This document shows, in pieces, positions 1-9,127 of a DNA stretch of 64,000 nt. Source of the stretch: Sulfitobacter geojensis (lineage in GTDB: Bacteria > Pseudomonadota > Alphaproteobacteria > Rhodobacterales > Rhodobacteraceae); NCBI RefSeq assembly GCF_000622325.1, contig NZ_JASE01000005.1, forward strand, positions 2,790,001 to 2,854,000, read 5' to 3'. The translations under genes and the position numbers were made by a program. The first letter of the stretch is position 1. The number at the start of each line of letters is the position of its first letter. The notes below the pieces were generated by a model. The model was not told the origin of the DNA. It saw nothing but the letters and a program-made list of their open reading frames with translations, and did no database searches.

Positions 1-817
1 TGGACGCCATCGAAAAACCGATACCGATCGAGCCACCGTTCGGCGACAGGATCGCCGTGTTCACGCCAATCACGCCACCATCCATATTGAACAACGGCCC
101 GCCCGAATTGCCCCGGTTGATCGCAGCATCGGTCTGGATGTAGTCGTCATAGGTGCCCGACAGCGCGCGGTTGCGCGCCGATACGATGCCCGCAGAGACC
201 GAAAATCCCTGTCCCAACGGGTTGCCCATGGCAATCACCCAATCACCCACGCGCGCCGCATCGCTATCGCCGAAACTGACAAAGGGCAGCGGTTCACTTG
301 CTTCGACCTTCAGCAGCGCGATGTCCGTGTTGGGATCCGTGCCGATCACCTTGGCCTTCAACTCACGCCCCGAGAAAAACTCGATGGTGATCTCGTCCGC
401 GCCTTCAATCACATGATTGTTGGTCACAACATAACCGTCTTCGGAGATCACAAAACCTGACCCCAACGCAGACGACCGGCGCGGCTTTGGCCCCTCGCCG
501 TCGCCGCCATTGTTACGATCCTGAAACTCGCGAAAGAAATCTTCAAACGGAGAACCTTCCGGCACGATGCCGCGCGGGCCGGTGCGCCCCTCAACCACAG
601 TCGAGGTCGTGATGTTCACCACCGACGGGCTGATCTTTTCTGCCAAAGGTGCCAAGCTCTCCGGCTTGGCAAACGCGACCAAAGCCTGCGCCAGAACCAA
701 TACAAAAGCCAGCACCGTCAGCATCATCGCCTTGAATGCGAACCCTTCTTGCATCCGCTTTGCCTGCACCTTGACCTGCGCATCGCTACGCTGCCGCGAA
801 TTGGCCTGTGATTGCAT
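1..817 (-). CDS. degP: Do-family periplasmic serine endopeptidase (DegP/DegQ type), C-terminus outside window
   Basis: Only the first 272 codons lie in the window. The start at 817 is preceded by an AGGAG box 7 nt upstream. A hydrophobic segment at about residues 28-50 ending in AFA looks like an uncleaved anchor or signal peptide. The trypsin-like domain follows with a complete catalytic triad: H135 in TNNHVIEG, D165 in DPNTDIALLKV and S238 in GNSGGP. The PDZ domains expected in this family would lie beyond the window edge. Such proteases degrade or chaperone misfolded envelope proteins. The gene follows hflK-hflC-DUF2065 on the same strand after a 255-bp gap, an order common in Roseobacter-group genomes and consistent with an envelope quality-control cluster. 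DegP and DegQ cannot be separated without the PDZ region. Confidence 0.95.
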   Translation of the reverse strand, partial: MQSQANSRQRSDAQVKVQAKRMQEGFAFKAMMLTVLAFVLVLAQALVAFAKPESLAPLAEKISPSVVNITTSTVVEGRTGPRGIVPEGSPFEDFFREFQDRNNGGDGEGPKPRRSSALGSGFVISEDGYVVTNNHVIEGADEITIEFFSGRELKAKVIGTDPNTDIALLKVEASEPLPFVSFGDSDAARVGDWVIAMGNPLGQGFSVSAGIVSARNRALSGTYDDYIQTDAAINRGNSGGPLFNMDGGVIGVNTAILSPNGGSIGIGFSMAS

Positions 818-1007
818 CCGTGTTCTCCTGCTGTAATCTATTGGAGCGCGCGCGCCCGGAAATCTATTGCAAACAGACTGCAACGCCCTTGCCCCTGCCG
901 CAATATGAAAGATGTGGCTTATCACAGGGAATTCAACAGCCCTCGCAGCCCCAATCTCGCGCGACGCTGCAACACGCCCCTCTTTTTGGCCTTAAATGCT
1001 GCGGGGG

Positions 1008-1064
1008 GTCATCTTTGATGACGGGGCAGAGCCCCTAAATAAATAGCATGCAGGCGTGCCTGCA
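1008..1064 (-). terminator. Cluster of three hairpins between DUF2065 gene and degP
   Basis: Three perfect hairpins stand close together in the 255-bp spacer 818-1072: GTCATC-TTT-GATGAC (1008-1022), GGGGC-AGA-GCCCC (1023-1035) and TGCAGGC-GT-GCCTGCA (1049-1064). On the minus strand the last one comes first, just after the DUF2065 stop, and is followed by an AT-rich run (ctatttattta) rather than a clean T tract. It may act as a weak or partial terminator, or as an mRNA 3' end, separating hflKC-DUF2065 from degP. No coding potential was seen in the spacer. Confidence 0.4.
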
Positions 1065-1072
1065 CCTTTGGA

Positions 1073-1267
1073 TCACACCCCGATTTGAAACGCGACCCAA
1101 ACAAAAATCAAGCCACCAACAATCACCAGAAATCCAATCTGGCGCACGGCCGCTTCGGGAATCTGGCGCAGCGCTTCCAACATGCGCTCCAAAAGCGAAG
1201 GGGCCAGTGCGTACACCAGCCCCTCGAAAATCATTACCAACCCGAGGGCCAGAAGGATTAAGCTCAA
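1073..1267 (-). CDS. DUF2065 family small membrane protein
   Basis: This 64-residue protein has two predicted membrane helices (about residues 2-22 and 43-62) separated by a short polar, arginine-containing linker. It matches the DUF2065 (YjeT-like) pattern, in which small inner-membrane proteins are encoded next to hflC. Its ATG overlaps the hflC stop codon by four bases (ATGA), so the two are probably translationally coupled. The function of the family is unknown; the conserved linkage suggests an accessory role with the HflK/HflC complex. Confidence 0.85.
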   Translation of the reverse strand: MSLILLALGLVMIFEGLVYALAPSLLERMLEALRQIPEAAVRQIGFLVIVGGLIFVWVAFQIGV

Positions 1268-2163
1268 TTGCGCTCTCCCTCAACCGACCGGCTGCCCTGA
1301 TCGGAACGCAGGTAGTTGAAGAACTCGCTGTCCGGCGACAACACCATGGTCGAGTTGTTGCCTTTCAGCGCCTCCTCATAGGCAGTCAGCGAGCGGTAGA
1401 ATTCAAAGAACTCCTGATCCTTGCCGTAAGCTTGGGCAAAGATCTTGTTGCGCTCCGCATCCGCTTCACCTTCGATGATGCGCGCGTCACGGCGGGCTTC
1501 CGACAGGATCTCTTCATAGGTACGATCCGCCAAAGCAGTGACCCGCTGCGCCGCTTCGCGACCGCGTGCCCGTTCGTCCGTGGCTTCACGGTCCCGTTCG
1601 GCGATCATCCGCTGCAATGTCGCGGCAAAGTTCTGTTCCGGCAGGTTGGTCTGACGCAGGCGCACATCCACAACCGCAAGGCCCAGCGCATCGGCACGCG
1701 CGTCTGCACGCTCGCGGATCTGCTCCATCAGCGACGAACGTTCTGGCGACAGAATGGTGTTCGACGTCACCCCTTGCGCACCAAGCACGGCACGGATTTG
1801 CGATTCCATGATACCGCTCAGGTCGTTGATCGCCTGACGTTCGCCGCCCGCACCAATCGCCTTGCGATATTGTTCGATGTCATCAATCCGGTAAAGGACG
1901 AAAGCGTCGATCTCAAGACGCCGGTCATCCGCTGGCGTGACTTCGATCAGCTCGGTTTCCAAGGACAAGATACGGTCCTCGAACCGCACCACCTCGTCCA
2001 GCAACGGCACTTTGAAACCGATGCCCGGCTCCGTCACCACCTGCTTGATCTGGCCAAAGCGCAGCACCAATGCTTTTTCGCGTTCGTCCACAACAAAAAT
2101 CGAGGAAAGTACCGCGACAATTGCAACCACCACAACCGGCAGCAATAAACCCAAACGACCCAT
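1264..2163 (-). CDS. hflC: HflC, SPFH/band-7 protease modulator
   Basis: A 299-residue protein with one N-terminal membrane helix (residues 5-25), then an SPFH/band-7 domain beginning VVDEREKALVLRFG and a long charged, probably coiled-coil segment (about residues 180-250). In the family, HflC pairs with HflK to form a large ring-shaped complex on the periplasmic face of the inner membrane that restrains the AAA protease FtsH. The start overlaps the hflK stop by one base (TAATG) and the end overlaps the DUF2065 start by four, so the trio is coupled. The length is typical for HflC. Confidence 0.95.
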   Translation of the reverse strand: MGRLGLLLPVVVVAIVAVLSSIFVVDEREKALVLRFGQIKQVVTEPGIGFKVPLLDEVVRFEDRILSLETELIEVTPADDRRLEIDAFVLYRIDDIEQYRKAIGAGGERQAINDLSGIMESQIRAVLGAQGVTSNTILSPERSSLMEQIRERADARADALGLAVVDVRLRQTNLPEQNFAATLQRMIAERDREATDERARGREAAQRVTALADRTYEEILSEARRDARIIEGEADAERNKIFAQAYGKDQEFFEFYRSLTAYEEALKGNNSTMVLSPDSEFFNYLRSDQGSRSVEGERN

Positions 2164-3386
2164 TAGTTTGATCCTCCGCTGCGGCGCAGTTCGTTCAAGG
2201 GCAGATACGGCACAACGCCCTGCCCGCCGGAACCGCCGGTGTTGTTCTCAAGGATGATCTTGTCGACATCCCCCAGCACCTTTTCCATTGTTTCGATGTA
2301 AAGACGTTTGCGTGTCACATCCGGTGCCGCCGCATATTCGGTCAGAACCGCCTCAAAACGGCTGGCCTCACCCACAGCATCGTTCACGACGCGCGCGCGA
2401 TACCCTTCGGCAGCTTCCAGAAGCTGTGCTGATTCACCGCGGGCTTCGGCCGTTTTACGGTTGGCATAAGCATCCGCCTGCCGCTCGACGCGGTCGCGTT
2501 CCTGTTCAGCAGCCTGAACGTCGCGGAAGGCATCCACAACCGACCCTTGGGTGGTTGTGCCATCGGCGTTGGTGATGATGACATTCTGGCTGGGCGGATC
2601 GACCTTGTTCAGGTTGACGCGCAGCACGTTGATGCCGGTTTGGCGGTTGTCCAATGTCGACTGGATCAACACTTTGACCTGGTCGGCAACCGCACCACGA
2701 TCGCGGCTCAGGATCGGGGCCAGTTCGGATTGCGCAATCACTTCGCGCATCGCAGATTCAGAAATTGCACGGACCGAAGATTCCGGATCACGCAGTGAGA
2801 ATTTGAAATCCTTCGGGTTCTTGATGTTCCAGACCACTTGGAAATCGATATCCACGATGTTCTCGTCCGTGGTCAGCATCAAACCGTCATTGCCGCCGCC
2901 GCCGCGCCGCACACCCAGTTCTTCGGTGCGGTTGGTGGTCACGTCAAACACTTCTGCCGTCACAACCGGCCAAGGCGCAAAATTCAGACCCTCGGTGCCG
3001 ACTGCGGAAAACTTACCCAGAAACAACTCGATCGACTGCTGTTCGGGACGTACGGTATAAAAACTGGCAAAGCTCCAGGCGACAACAGCCGCCACAATGC
3101 CCAAACCAACTGTGCCGCGTGTCAAAACCGGACCCGAGCCATTGCCACCGCCGCCGGTGCCATTGGAGCGCTCGCGACCACCGCCGCCGCCCATCAGGAC
3201 ACGCAATTGTTCCTGACCCTTTTTGACCAGCTCGTCGATCTCGGGGATCTGCGGTTTGTTATCGCCCGGGCCACGCCCGCCGCCACCGCCGCCGTTTTTA
3301 ATGCCACGGTTTTCGGGTTCATCGCCCCGTCCACCGCCGCCTGAATTTCCGCCGCCGCCCCAAGGGCCGCCGTTGTTACCAGCCAT
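2163..3386 (-). CDS. hflK: HflK, SPFH/band-7 protease modulator
   Basis: A 407-residue protein. The first ~80 residues are extremely glycine-rich and low-complexity, as is usual for HflK cytoplasmic tails. A single membrane helix lies at about residues 92-112, followed by the band-7 domain (YTVRPEQQSIELFLGKF) and a coiled-coil stretch rich in E, R and A. HflK and HflC form the FtsH-regulating complex. The start at 3386 has a purine-rich GGGGAAAG ribosome site. Downstream it overlaps hflC by one base. Upstream, 119 bp separate it from gor, enough for its own promoter. Confidence 0.95.
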   Translation of the reverse strand: MAGNNGGPWGGGGNSGGGGRGDEPENRGIKNGGGGGGRGPGDNKPQIPEIDELVKKGQEQLRVLMGGGGGRERSNGTGGGGNGSGPVLTRGTVGLGIVAAVVAWSFASFYTVRPEQQSIELFLGKFSAVGTEGLNFAPWPVVTAEVFDVTTNRTEELGVRRGGGGNDGLMLTTDENIVDIDFQVVWNIKNPKDFKFSLRDPESSVRAISESAMREVIAQSELAPILSRDRGAVADQVKVLIQSTLDNRQTGINVLRVNLNKVDPPSQNVIITNADGTTTQGSVVDAFRDVQAAEQERDRVERQADAYANRKTAEARGESAQLLEAAEGYRARVVNDAVGEASRFEAVLTEYAAAPDVTRKRLYIETMEKVLGDVDKIILENNTGGSGGQGVVPYLPLNELRRSGGSN

Positions 3387-3505
3387 GTATTCGCTTTCCC
3401 CTCATTCTGCCGCACCTTTGCGACCGTCGTATTACGTCTTGATGTGGTTGTTAAACCGCCAATTTCAAGCACAGCGCTTTCGCTGCGCGGTTCAATCGCA
3501 CCCCG

Positions 3506-4984
3506 TCAGGCGGTGCGCAATGGCGCACGCATCGTCACCAGCTCCTCGGACATGGTCGGGTGAACCGCACAGGTGGCGTCAAACTGCTCTTTTGTAAGCT
3601 TTGCCTTGACCGCAATCCCGACCATCTGGATCAACTCACCCGCGTTGGGTGCGACGATGTGACAGCCCAGCACGACGCGGCTTTCCTTGCTCACGATCAG
3701 CTTCATCATAACACGGTTCGACTTGCCCGCGAACGAGGTCTGCATCGGTTTGAACGACGTGCAGTATACCTCGATTTCTTCCTGATCCTGCGCCTGCTCT
3801 TCGCTCAGTCCCACTGTACCCATCTCTGGTTGGGTAAAGATCGCACTGGGGATCAAGTCGTGATCGACAGGTGTCGGATCAGAACCGAACACCGTCTGCA
3901 CAAAGGCCATGCCTTCTCGGATCGCTACAGGTGTCAGGTTTACACGGTCGGTGACGTCACCGATGGCGTAGATCGACGGCACGCCAGTCTGGCTGTACTC
4001 ATCAACCTCGATTTCGCCCTTGCGGCCAAGTTTGACGCCCACGTCCTCCAGACCCATGTCATTGGTTGATGGCATCCGGCCTGTTGCAAACAGAACCATA
4101 TCGAAAACCTTTTCGGTACCGGTGCTGGCCTTGACCCAGATCGGTCCCTGCTGCCCTGCCACGGCACCGTCTTTCTCGGTGCGCATCGCTTCGGCTTCTT
4201 TATCCGACATGCCCATAGACGCATCAGATGCCGTCGGCTGCGGGCCATCGTGTTTGTCTTTGGCAAGGCACATCTCGACGATGTCGCTGCCGACATGCAG
4301 ATCAACGCCGCTTTCTTTCATGCTTTCCGCAACCAGACCGCGTGCCTCGTCATCAAAGCCGCGCAGGATTTGTGCGCCACGGTAATACTGCGTTACCTCG
4401 ACGCCCAAGCCATTCAAGATGCAAGCGAATTCACAAGCGATATAGCCACCGCCAATGATCAGGATCGACTTGGGCAGTTTTTCCAGCTGGAAGATATCAT
4501 CAGACACAATGCCCAGATCGGCATTGGGGATATCGGGCCGCACAGGATAGCCACCGGTCGCGACCAGAATATGCTTGGCCGATTTCGTCGTGCCGTCCGC
4601 CAGTTCCACCGTATGCGCATCCTTGACCTTTGCGCGCTGGTCGAATGTTGCGACATCCGCACCCGACAGCAGGTTGCGGTAGATCCCTTCAAGCCGGTCC
4701 AGCTCCCCGTTCAACCGTTCGCGGAACCCGTGCCAGTTGAACGTCCCGGCATGCATATCGTCCCACCCGTAGGCCGCGGCCTCTTCGGGTACGCTCGAAT
4801 ACTCGGACGCAAAAACCATCAGTTTCTTTGGCACACAGCCGCGAATAACGCAGGTCCCGCCATAACGGTCACCTTCGGCAAGGCCCACCTTTGCACCATA
4901 TTCACCGGCTGCAACACGTGCAGCACGCACCCCGCCAGAGCCCCCGCCGATTACAAAGAGGTCGAAATCAAAGCTGTCAGCCAT
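3506..4984 (-). CDS. gor: Glutathione-disulfide reductase
   Basis: Class-I pyridine-nucleotide disulfide oxidoreductase that reduces GSSG with NADPH. The FAD-binding GGGSGG motif is at residues 13-18. The redox motif GGTCVIRGCVPKK supplies C45 and C50, and the C-terminal dimer-interface motif HPTMSEE supplies the catalytic histidine-glutamate pair. The RGC form of the redox motif is typical of glutathione reductases rather than lipoamide dehydrogenases. I placed the start at 4984 (MADSFDFD) because the longer open frame runs back into rpiA. At 492 residues it is about 40 longer than typical Gor. The extra is a hydrophilic insertion at about residues 268-305, rich in D, E, A and M, before the central domain resumes. 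It lies 16 bp downstream of rpiA. Confidence 0.95.
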   Translation of the reverse strand: MADSFDFDLFVIGGGSGGVRAARVAAGEYGAKVGLAEGDRYGGTCVIRGCVPKKLMVFASEYSSVPEEAAAYGWDDMHAGTFNWHGFRERLNGELDRLEGIYRNLLSGADVATFDQRAKVKDAHTVELADGTTKSAKHILVATGGYPVRPDIPNADLGIVSDDIFQLEKLPKSILIIGGGYIACEFACILNGLGVEVTQYYRGAQILRGFDDEARGLVAESMKESGVDLHVGSDIVEMCLAKDKHDGPQPTASDASMGMSDKEAEAMRTEKDGAVAGQQGPIWVKASTGTEKVFDMVLFATGRMPSTNDMGLEDVGVKLGRKGEIEVDEYSQTGVPSIYAIGDVTDRVNLTPVAIREGMAFVQTVFGSDPTPVDHDLIPSAIFTQPEMGTVGLSEEQAQDQEEIEVYCTSFKPMQTSFAGKSNRVMMKLIVSKESRVVLGCHIVAPNAGELIQMVGIAVKAKLTKEQFDATCAVHPTMSEELVTMRAPLRTA

Positions 4985-5000
4985 TCTATAGGTCCTTAAC

Positions 5001-5789
5001 TTAATCAGAGAGGTCGGAGAAAAGATTGTCCGACTCGACAAAATCCAGCCGCTCGGTGGCGACTGTTCCGTCATTTATGTCGCGCACCTCCACACGGCCA
5101 TCCCCATAGCCGATCACAACTGCGTCACAAATATCGATGAACAAGCCGTTTTCGACCACGCCCGGCATCTGGTTGATCACCAGTGCCAGTTGGCGCGCGT
5201 TGCCAATGCGGTTCAGATGCAGGTCCAGAATGTGGTTCCCTTCATCCGTGATATAGGGCACGTCGCCGTTCATCCGCAGCGTCGATGTGCGCCCCAGAAC
5301 ATCCATCGAGATCAGCGTTTCTTCGATCAGCGCTTGTGTGGTTTGCCAGCCAAAGGGGATCACCTCGACCGGCAAGGGGAAAGCACCAAGGCTTTCAACC
5401 TCTTTACCGATATCGGCAATCACCACCATCTGGTCACTGGCAGTTGCGACGATTTTTTCCTGCAACAGGGCACCGCCGCCGCCCTTGATCAGGTTTAAAC
5501 TGCCGTCGAATTCATCCGCCCCGTCAATGGTCATGTCCAGCCATTTGGCCTCGTCCAGCGATATCACTTCGATCCCGACACCGCGCGCCAGTTCAGCTGT
5601 ACGCGAGGATGTCGGCACCCCCTTGATCCGCAACCCGTCATCGCGCACCATCTCGCCGAGACAGCGCACCAGCCACGCCGCCGTTGATCCGGTGCCCAAT
5701 CCCACGCGCATGCCATCCTCGACAAATTGCGCCGCACGTTTGGCGGCGACAAACTTCGCCTTGTCGATGGGGGACAGTTCTCCGGCCAT
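5001..5789 (-). CDS. rpiA: Ribose-5-phosphate isomerase A
   Basis: 262 residues. It interconverts ribose-5-phosphate and ribulose-5-phosphate in the pentose phosphate pathway. Family signatures are present: the phosphate-binding GTGSTA loop near residue 32, the active-site TIDGADE segment and the KGGGGALLQEK motif. It is first in the minus-strand run rpiA-gor-hflK-hflC-DUF2065-degP and lies opposite the divergent GST gene (210 bp between starts). Pentose phosphate flux and glutathione reduction are linked through NADPH, so its pairing with gor is metabolically sensible. Confidence 0.97.
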   Translation of the reverse strand: MAGELSPIDKAKFVAAKRAAQFVEDGMRVGLGTGSTAAWLVRCLGEMVRDDGLRIKGVPTSSRTAELARGVGIEVISLDEAKWLDMTIDGADEFDGSLNLIKGGGGALLQEKIVATASDQMVVIADIGKEVESLGAFPLPVEVIPFGWQTTQALIEETLISMDVLGRTSTLRMNGDVPYITDEGNHILDLHLNRIGNARQLALVINQMPGVVENGLFIDICDAVVIGYGDGRVEVRDINDGTVATERLDFVESDNLFSDLSD

Positions 5790-5999
5790 GGGCAGCTCCG
5801 ATACAGGTGAAGTGCAGATCGTGTTTCAGCCCTTATAGGTAGATTCCCCTGTGGGCGCGAGGGTGCGATACCGCTTTTTTGCCTGCCCGCCAAATTGCTG
5901 CGCGCGCTAATTGCGCGAATGAACGGTATCGTTCCGAAACGCACTGCAAGAGGTCGCTTTCATCGGGGCACCTCGGATTGAAACGCCTACCAACACCAC

Positions 6000-6695
6000 A
6001 TGAGCTATATTCTGCATTACGCCCCTGACAACGCGTCGCTGATCATCCGCGCAACCCTCGAGCTGCGCGGCCTGCCCTATACCGTGCAGCTGGTCGATCG
6101 CAGCACAGGGGAGCAAACCTCTGCCCCTTACCGTGCGCTTAATCCCAATGGATTGATCCCCGTATTGGAAACCCCGCATGGGCCGATCTTTGAAACCGGC
6201 GCAATTCTGTTGTGGCTGGCAGACACCCACGGCGGCCTTGGTCCTGCGCCGGATGATCCGGCGCGCGCCGATTTTCTGAAGTGGCTGTTTTTTATCTCCA
6301 ACACGATCCACCCTGCGTTGCGGATGATGTTTTACCCAGAGAAGTTTATTGCGCCAGCGCAGACGGCCGCCCTGCGCCGGGGCCTGTGCCAAACCCTGCA
6401 CCAAAGTTTCACCACGTTGGATCAGGCCGCGGCCGCCGATCCCGCCTTGTTCGCCGGCACCAGCCCTACGGTTCTGGAACCCTATATCGCCGCGTTGTTG
6501 CGATGGTCTGCGCTCTATCCTGCCGATCATGACAAGACGTGGTTTTCTCTTGCCAGCTATCCTGCCCTGCACCGTCTGTGCGCGCGCCTTGAGACCCTGC
6601 CGCTGACGCAATGCTTGCACATCACCGAAGGCTTGGGCACACATCCTTTCACCGATCCACATCTTCCAACCCCTCCGATAGGCAGCGCCACCTGA
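6000..6695 (+). CDS. Glutathione S-transferase family protein
   Basis: 231 residues. The N-terminal thioredoxin-like GST domain (about 1-80) starts YILHYAPDNAS and carries the glutathione-binding segment NPNGLIPVLETP followed by FETGAILLWLAD. The C-terminal half is all-helical. The protein belongs to the broad bacterial GST superfamily; the substrate cannot be predicted. The stop overlaps the sdaA start by one base (TGATG), so the two are probably translationally coupled. Whether this reflects protection of the oxygen-sensitive iron-sulfur dehydratase is only a guess. Confidence 0.85.
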   Translation: MSYILHYAPDNASLIIRATLELRGLPYTVQLVDRSTGEQTSAPYRALNPNGLIPVLETPHGPIFETGAILLWLADTHGGLGPAPDDPARADFLKWLFFISNTIHPALRMMFYPEKFIAPAQTAALRRGLCQTLHQSFTTLDQAAAADPALFAGTSPTVLEPYIAALLRWSALYPADHDKTWFSLASYPALHRLCARLETLPLTQCLHITEGLGTHPFTDPHLPTPPIGSAT

Positions 6696-8068
6696 TGTTC
6701 CTTTCCGTCTTCGACATGTTCAAAGTAGGCATCGGCCCTTCGTCATCGCACACCATGGGCCCGATGGTTGCCGCCGCACGCTTCCTTGATGCGATGCGCG
6801 CCTCGCCGTTCAAGTTTGCAGGTTTGCGCGCCTCCCTGCACGGATCGCTGGCGTTTACCGGTGTGGGTCATGCCACCGACCGCGCGACGATTCTTGGCCT
6901 CGCGGGGTTCACGCCCGAAAGCTATGATGCGGATAAAGCCGACGCCACGCTGCAGGCCATCACCACCGAACACCAGATCACCGTCGACGGCCTGCCCCCC
7001 CTTACCTTCGACCCCAAAACCGACCTGATTTTTGACTACGACACGAAACTGGATGGCCATGCCAACGGTATGATGCTGATGGCCACAGACGGCCAAGGGG
7101 ACGTGACCCTGCGCGAAACATATTATTCCATCGGGGGCGGCTTTGTCATGACGGAGGCCGAATTGGCCGCAGGCAAAGACACCGACGAGGGCGCGCCGAT
7201 CCCTTTCCCCTTCAAATCCGCCACTGAAATGCTGGAGATGTCCAAGACCTCCGGTAAAACCATCGCCCAAATGAAACGTGCCAACGAAGTGTCGCGCAAC
7301 GGCGAAATCCATCTGCGCACCGGTACCAAACGCTTGTGGCAGGTGATGAATGACTGCATCGATCGGGGGCTGAGCACCGAAGGCACCCTTCCCGGCGGTC
7401 TTGCCGTGAAACGCCGCGCGAAAGGTATCCATGACGCTTTGTTGGCGGAGCGCGGGCTGAACCAGCCTGCCCCACACACCATCAACGACTGGATGAGCGC
7501 CTACGCCATGGCAGTGAACGAAGAGAACGCCGCCGGCGGACAGGTCGTGACCGCCCCGACCAACGGGGCCGCAGGGGTCTTGCCCGCCACCATCCGCTAT
7601 TACCTCGACCATGTGCCGGGGGCCTCCGAAACCCATATCGAAGATTTCCTGCTGACCGCCGCCGCCATCGGCGGACTGGTCAAATTCAACGCCTCGATTT
7701 CAGGGGCCGAAGCGGGCTGTCAGGCCGAAGTCGGCTCTGCCGCGGCCATGTCCGCCGCTGGGCTCTGTGCCGTGATGGGCGGCACACCGGAACAGGTTGA
7801 AAACGCTGCTGAAATCGCACTCGAACACCACCTCGGCATGACTTGTGATCCGGTCAAGGGTCTGGTGCAGGTCCCCTGCATCGAACGCAACGGCCTTGGC
7901 ACCATCAAAGCCGTGTCCGCCGCCTCACTCGCCCTGCGCGGGGATGGCACACACCTTGTCCCGCTCGACGCCTGTATCGAAACCATGCGCCAGACCGGCG
8001 CGGACATGTCCGAGAAATACAAAGAAACCTCACTTGGTGGCCTCGCCGTCAACGTCCCCAACTGCTGA
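6695..8068 (+). CDS. sdaA: L-serine ammonia-lyase, iron-sulfur, single-chain
   Basis: 457 residues with the beta domain first ([20 protein letters not shown]) and the catalytic alpha domain second. It deaminates L-serine to pyruvate and ammonia using a [4Fe-4S] cluster. Candidate cluster cysteines lie in [20 protein letters not shown] and VQVPCIERN, with another in PLDACIETM. The very last residue is Cys457, matching the 'tail-in-mouth' C-terminal cysteine known from the Legionella enzyme, where it occupies the cluster until substrate arrives. The start is chosen at 6695, where the ATG overlaps the GST stop; a longer open frame exists but would overlap GST extensively. Confidence 0.95.
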   Translation: MFLSVFDMFKVGIGPSSSHTMGPMVAAARFLDAMRASPFKFAGLRASLHGSLAFTGVGHATDRATILGLAGFTPESYDADKADATLQAITTEHQITVDGLPPLTFDPKTDLIFDYDTKLDGHANGMMLMATDGQGDVTLRETYYSIGGGFVMTEAELAAGKDTDEGAPIPFPFKSATEMLEMSKTSGKTIAQMKRANEVSRNGEIHLRTGTKRLWQVMNDCIDRGLSTEGTLPGGLAVKRRAKGIHDALLAERGLNQPAPHTINDWMSAYAMAVNEENAAGGQVVTAPTNGAAGVLPATIRYYLDHVPGASETHIEDFLLTAAAIGGLVKFNASISGAEAGCQAEVGSAAAMSAAGLCAVMGGTPEQVENAAEIALEHHLGMTCDPVKGLVQVPCIERNGLGTIKAVSAASLALRGDGTHLVPLDACIETMRQTGADMSEKYKETSLGGLAVNVPNC

Positions 8069-8167
8069 GCATCGCCCCCGCCGGTGACTTGAGACAACAT
8101 TTTCCCCATGTCTTGCCGCTGCGCCCGCGGCACAACGGTCCCCATAAAAAGCAAAAGGGACAGACTG

Positions 8168-8890
8168 ATGAACAAACTATTAGCCGAACTCATCGGCACT
8201 TTCACACTCGTATTTCTAGGCTGCGGCTCTGCTGTGATGGCCACAACAAACCCCGACCTTGGCCCCGGCCTCGTCGGCATCTCGATGGCCTTCGGTCTCG
8301 CGCTGATCGGCATGGCGTATGGAATAGGCGCGGTTTCGGGGTGTCATATCAACCCGGCTGTTTCGCTGGGTGCCATGCTCGCAGGCCGCATGCCACAAGA
8401 CGAAATGCTCCGCTACTGGGGGGCACAGATCATCGGGGCAACGCTTGGCGCATTGGCGATCTTACTGATCATGCAAGGCAAGCTGGGCGGCTATGAAGGC
8501 GGCTATGGCGCCAATGGCTGGGGTACCGGGTACCTTGGTGAATTCAACATGATGTCCGCGCTGCTCTTCGAAATCATCGCGACCTTCCTGTTTGTGGTGG
8601 TTATCCTTGGCGCCACCGGAAAGGGGGCGGCCTCCGCGATTGCCGGGCTTGGTATTGGCCTGACCCTCATTGTGATCCACATTGTTGGCATCAATATCAC
8701 TGGCGTTTCGGTCAATCCCGCGCGCTCCTTCGGTCCTGCCCTGTTTTCAGGGGGCACCGCGCTGGCGCAACTCTGGCTCTTCATGCTCGCACCGATGATA
8801 GGTGGTGCCGCCGCAGGTATGCTGTTTCGTACAGGGCTGCTGGACGCCGATACCCCAAAAACCAATGTTCAAGTCGACGCCAGCGCCTGA
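8168..8890 (+). CDS. aqpZ: Aquaporin Z-type water channel
   Basis: 240 residues with six hydrophobic helices and the two NPA half-helices: HINPAVSLG and SVNPARSFG. The stretch IHIVGINITGVSVNPAR supplies the His, Thr and Arg expected in a water-selective AqpZ filter, unlike glycerol facilitators, which have Gly or Phe variants there. I chose the start at 8168 (MNKLLAEL) because of the AAGGGA box 7 nt upstream; the frame extends upstream without a better site. It is convergent with the dehydrogenase at 9128-10078, across a spacer rich in hairpins. Confidence 0.94.
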   Translation: MNKLLAELIGTFTLVFLGCGSAVMATTNPDLGPGLVGISMAFGLALIGMAYGIGAVSGCHINPAVSLGAMLAGRMPQDEMLRYWGAQIIGATLGALAILLIMQGKLGGYEGGYGANGWGTGYLGEFNMMSALLFEIIATFLFVVVILGATGKGAASAIAGLGIGLTLIVIHIVGINITGVSVNPARSFGPALFSGGTALAQLWLFMLAPMIGGAAAGMLFRTGLLDADTPKTNVQVDASA

Positions 8891-8898
8891 CAAATCGT

Positions 8899-8970
8899 GA
8901 TTCTGCGCGGGGTCAAGGATGCCGCAGGCACCAATCTTTGATTGGCTTGTCCTTTACGCCGCGCAGAATC
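8899..8970. repeat. Branched inverted-repeat element in convergent spacer
   Basis: A perfect 12-bp inverted repeat (GATTCTGCGCGG at 8899-8910, CCGCGCAGAATC at 8959-8970) encloses a second pair (CAAG 8914-8917 with CTTG 8946-8949, or AAGGA with TCCTT) and two small hairpins, TGCC-GCA-GGCA (8920-8930) and CCAATC-TTT-GATTGG (8931-8945). The whole folds on paper into an outer stem with a two-armed head. It sits 9 bp after the aqpZ stop. It could be a bidirectional 3'-end structure, a palindromic REP/MITE-like element or a small RNA. There is no T tract for an ordinary intrinsic terminator. Confidence 0.6.
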
Positions 8971-8987
8971 GCACCCAGCCTCGAACA

Positions 8988-9078
8988 GGTGACTTGAGGA
9001 TCAAACTGATCCCTCAAGCACCTCTCAGCAAACCCGCCAAACCTTCCAACACCCGCGACCTCACGTTCTGCGAGAACG
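8988..9078. other. Two further hairpins before the convergent dehydrogenase gene
   Basis: A long stem at 8988-9022 pairs GGTG, CTTGAGG and ATCA with TGAT, CCTCAAG and CACC around an AAC loop, about 15 pairs with two single-base bulges. A second hairpin, CGTTCT-GCG-AGAACG, lies at 9064-9078. Together with 8899-8970 they fill most of the 237-bp convergent spacer. They most likely form the mRNA 3' ends of aqpZ and the opposing dehydrogenase gene. The 11-mer GGTGACTTGAG that starts the long stem also occurs after sdaA, at about 8083-8093. Confidence 0.45.
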
Positions 9079-9127
9079 CCCGCGCCGCACGCCAAACATG
9101 TCGTCGCGCATCAGCGTGTCCTTTGGA

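Noticed and set aside
1048-2148. 366-codon open frame opposite hflC
   Set aside because: Antisense to the strongly supported hflC gene; no family signature and no ribosome site.
3223-3386. Simple-sequence repeat at the hflK start as a mobile or regulatory repeat
   Set aside because: The GGN-rich DNA encodes the glycine-rich N-terminal tail usual for HflK.
6743-7636. 297-codon open frame opposite sdaA
   Set aside because: Overlaps the well-supported L-serine dehydratase gene on the other strand; composition is that of an antisense frame.
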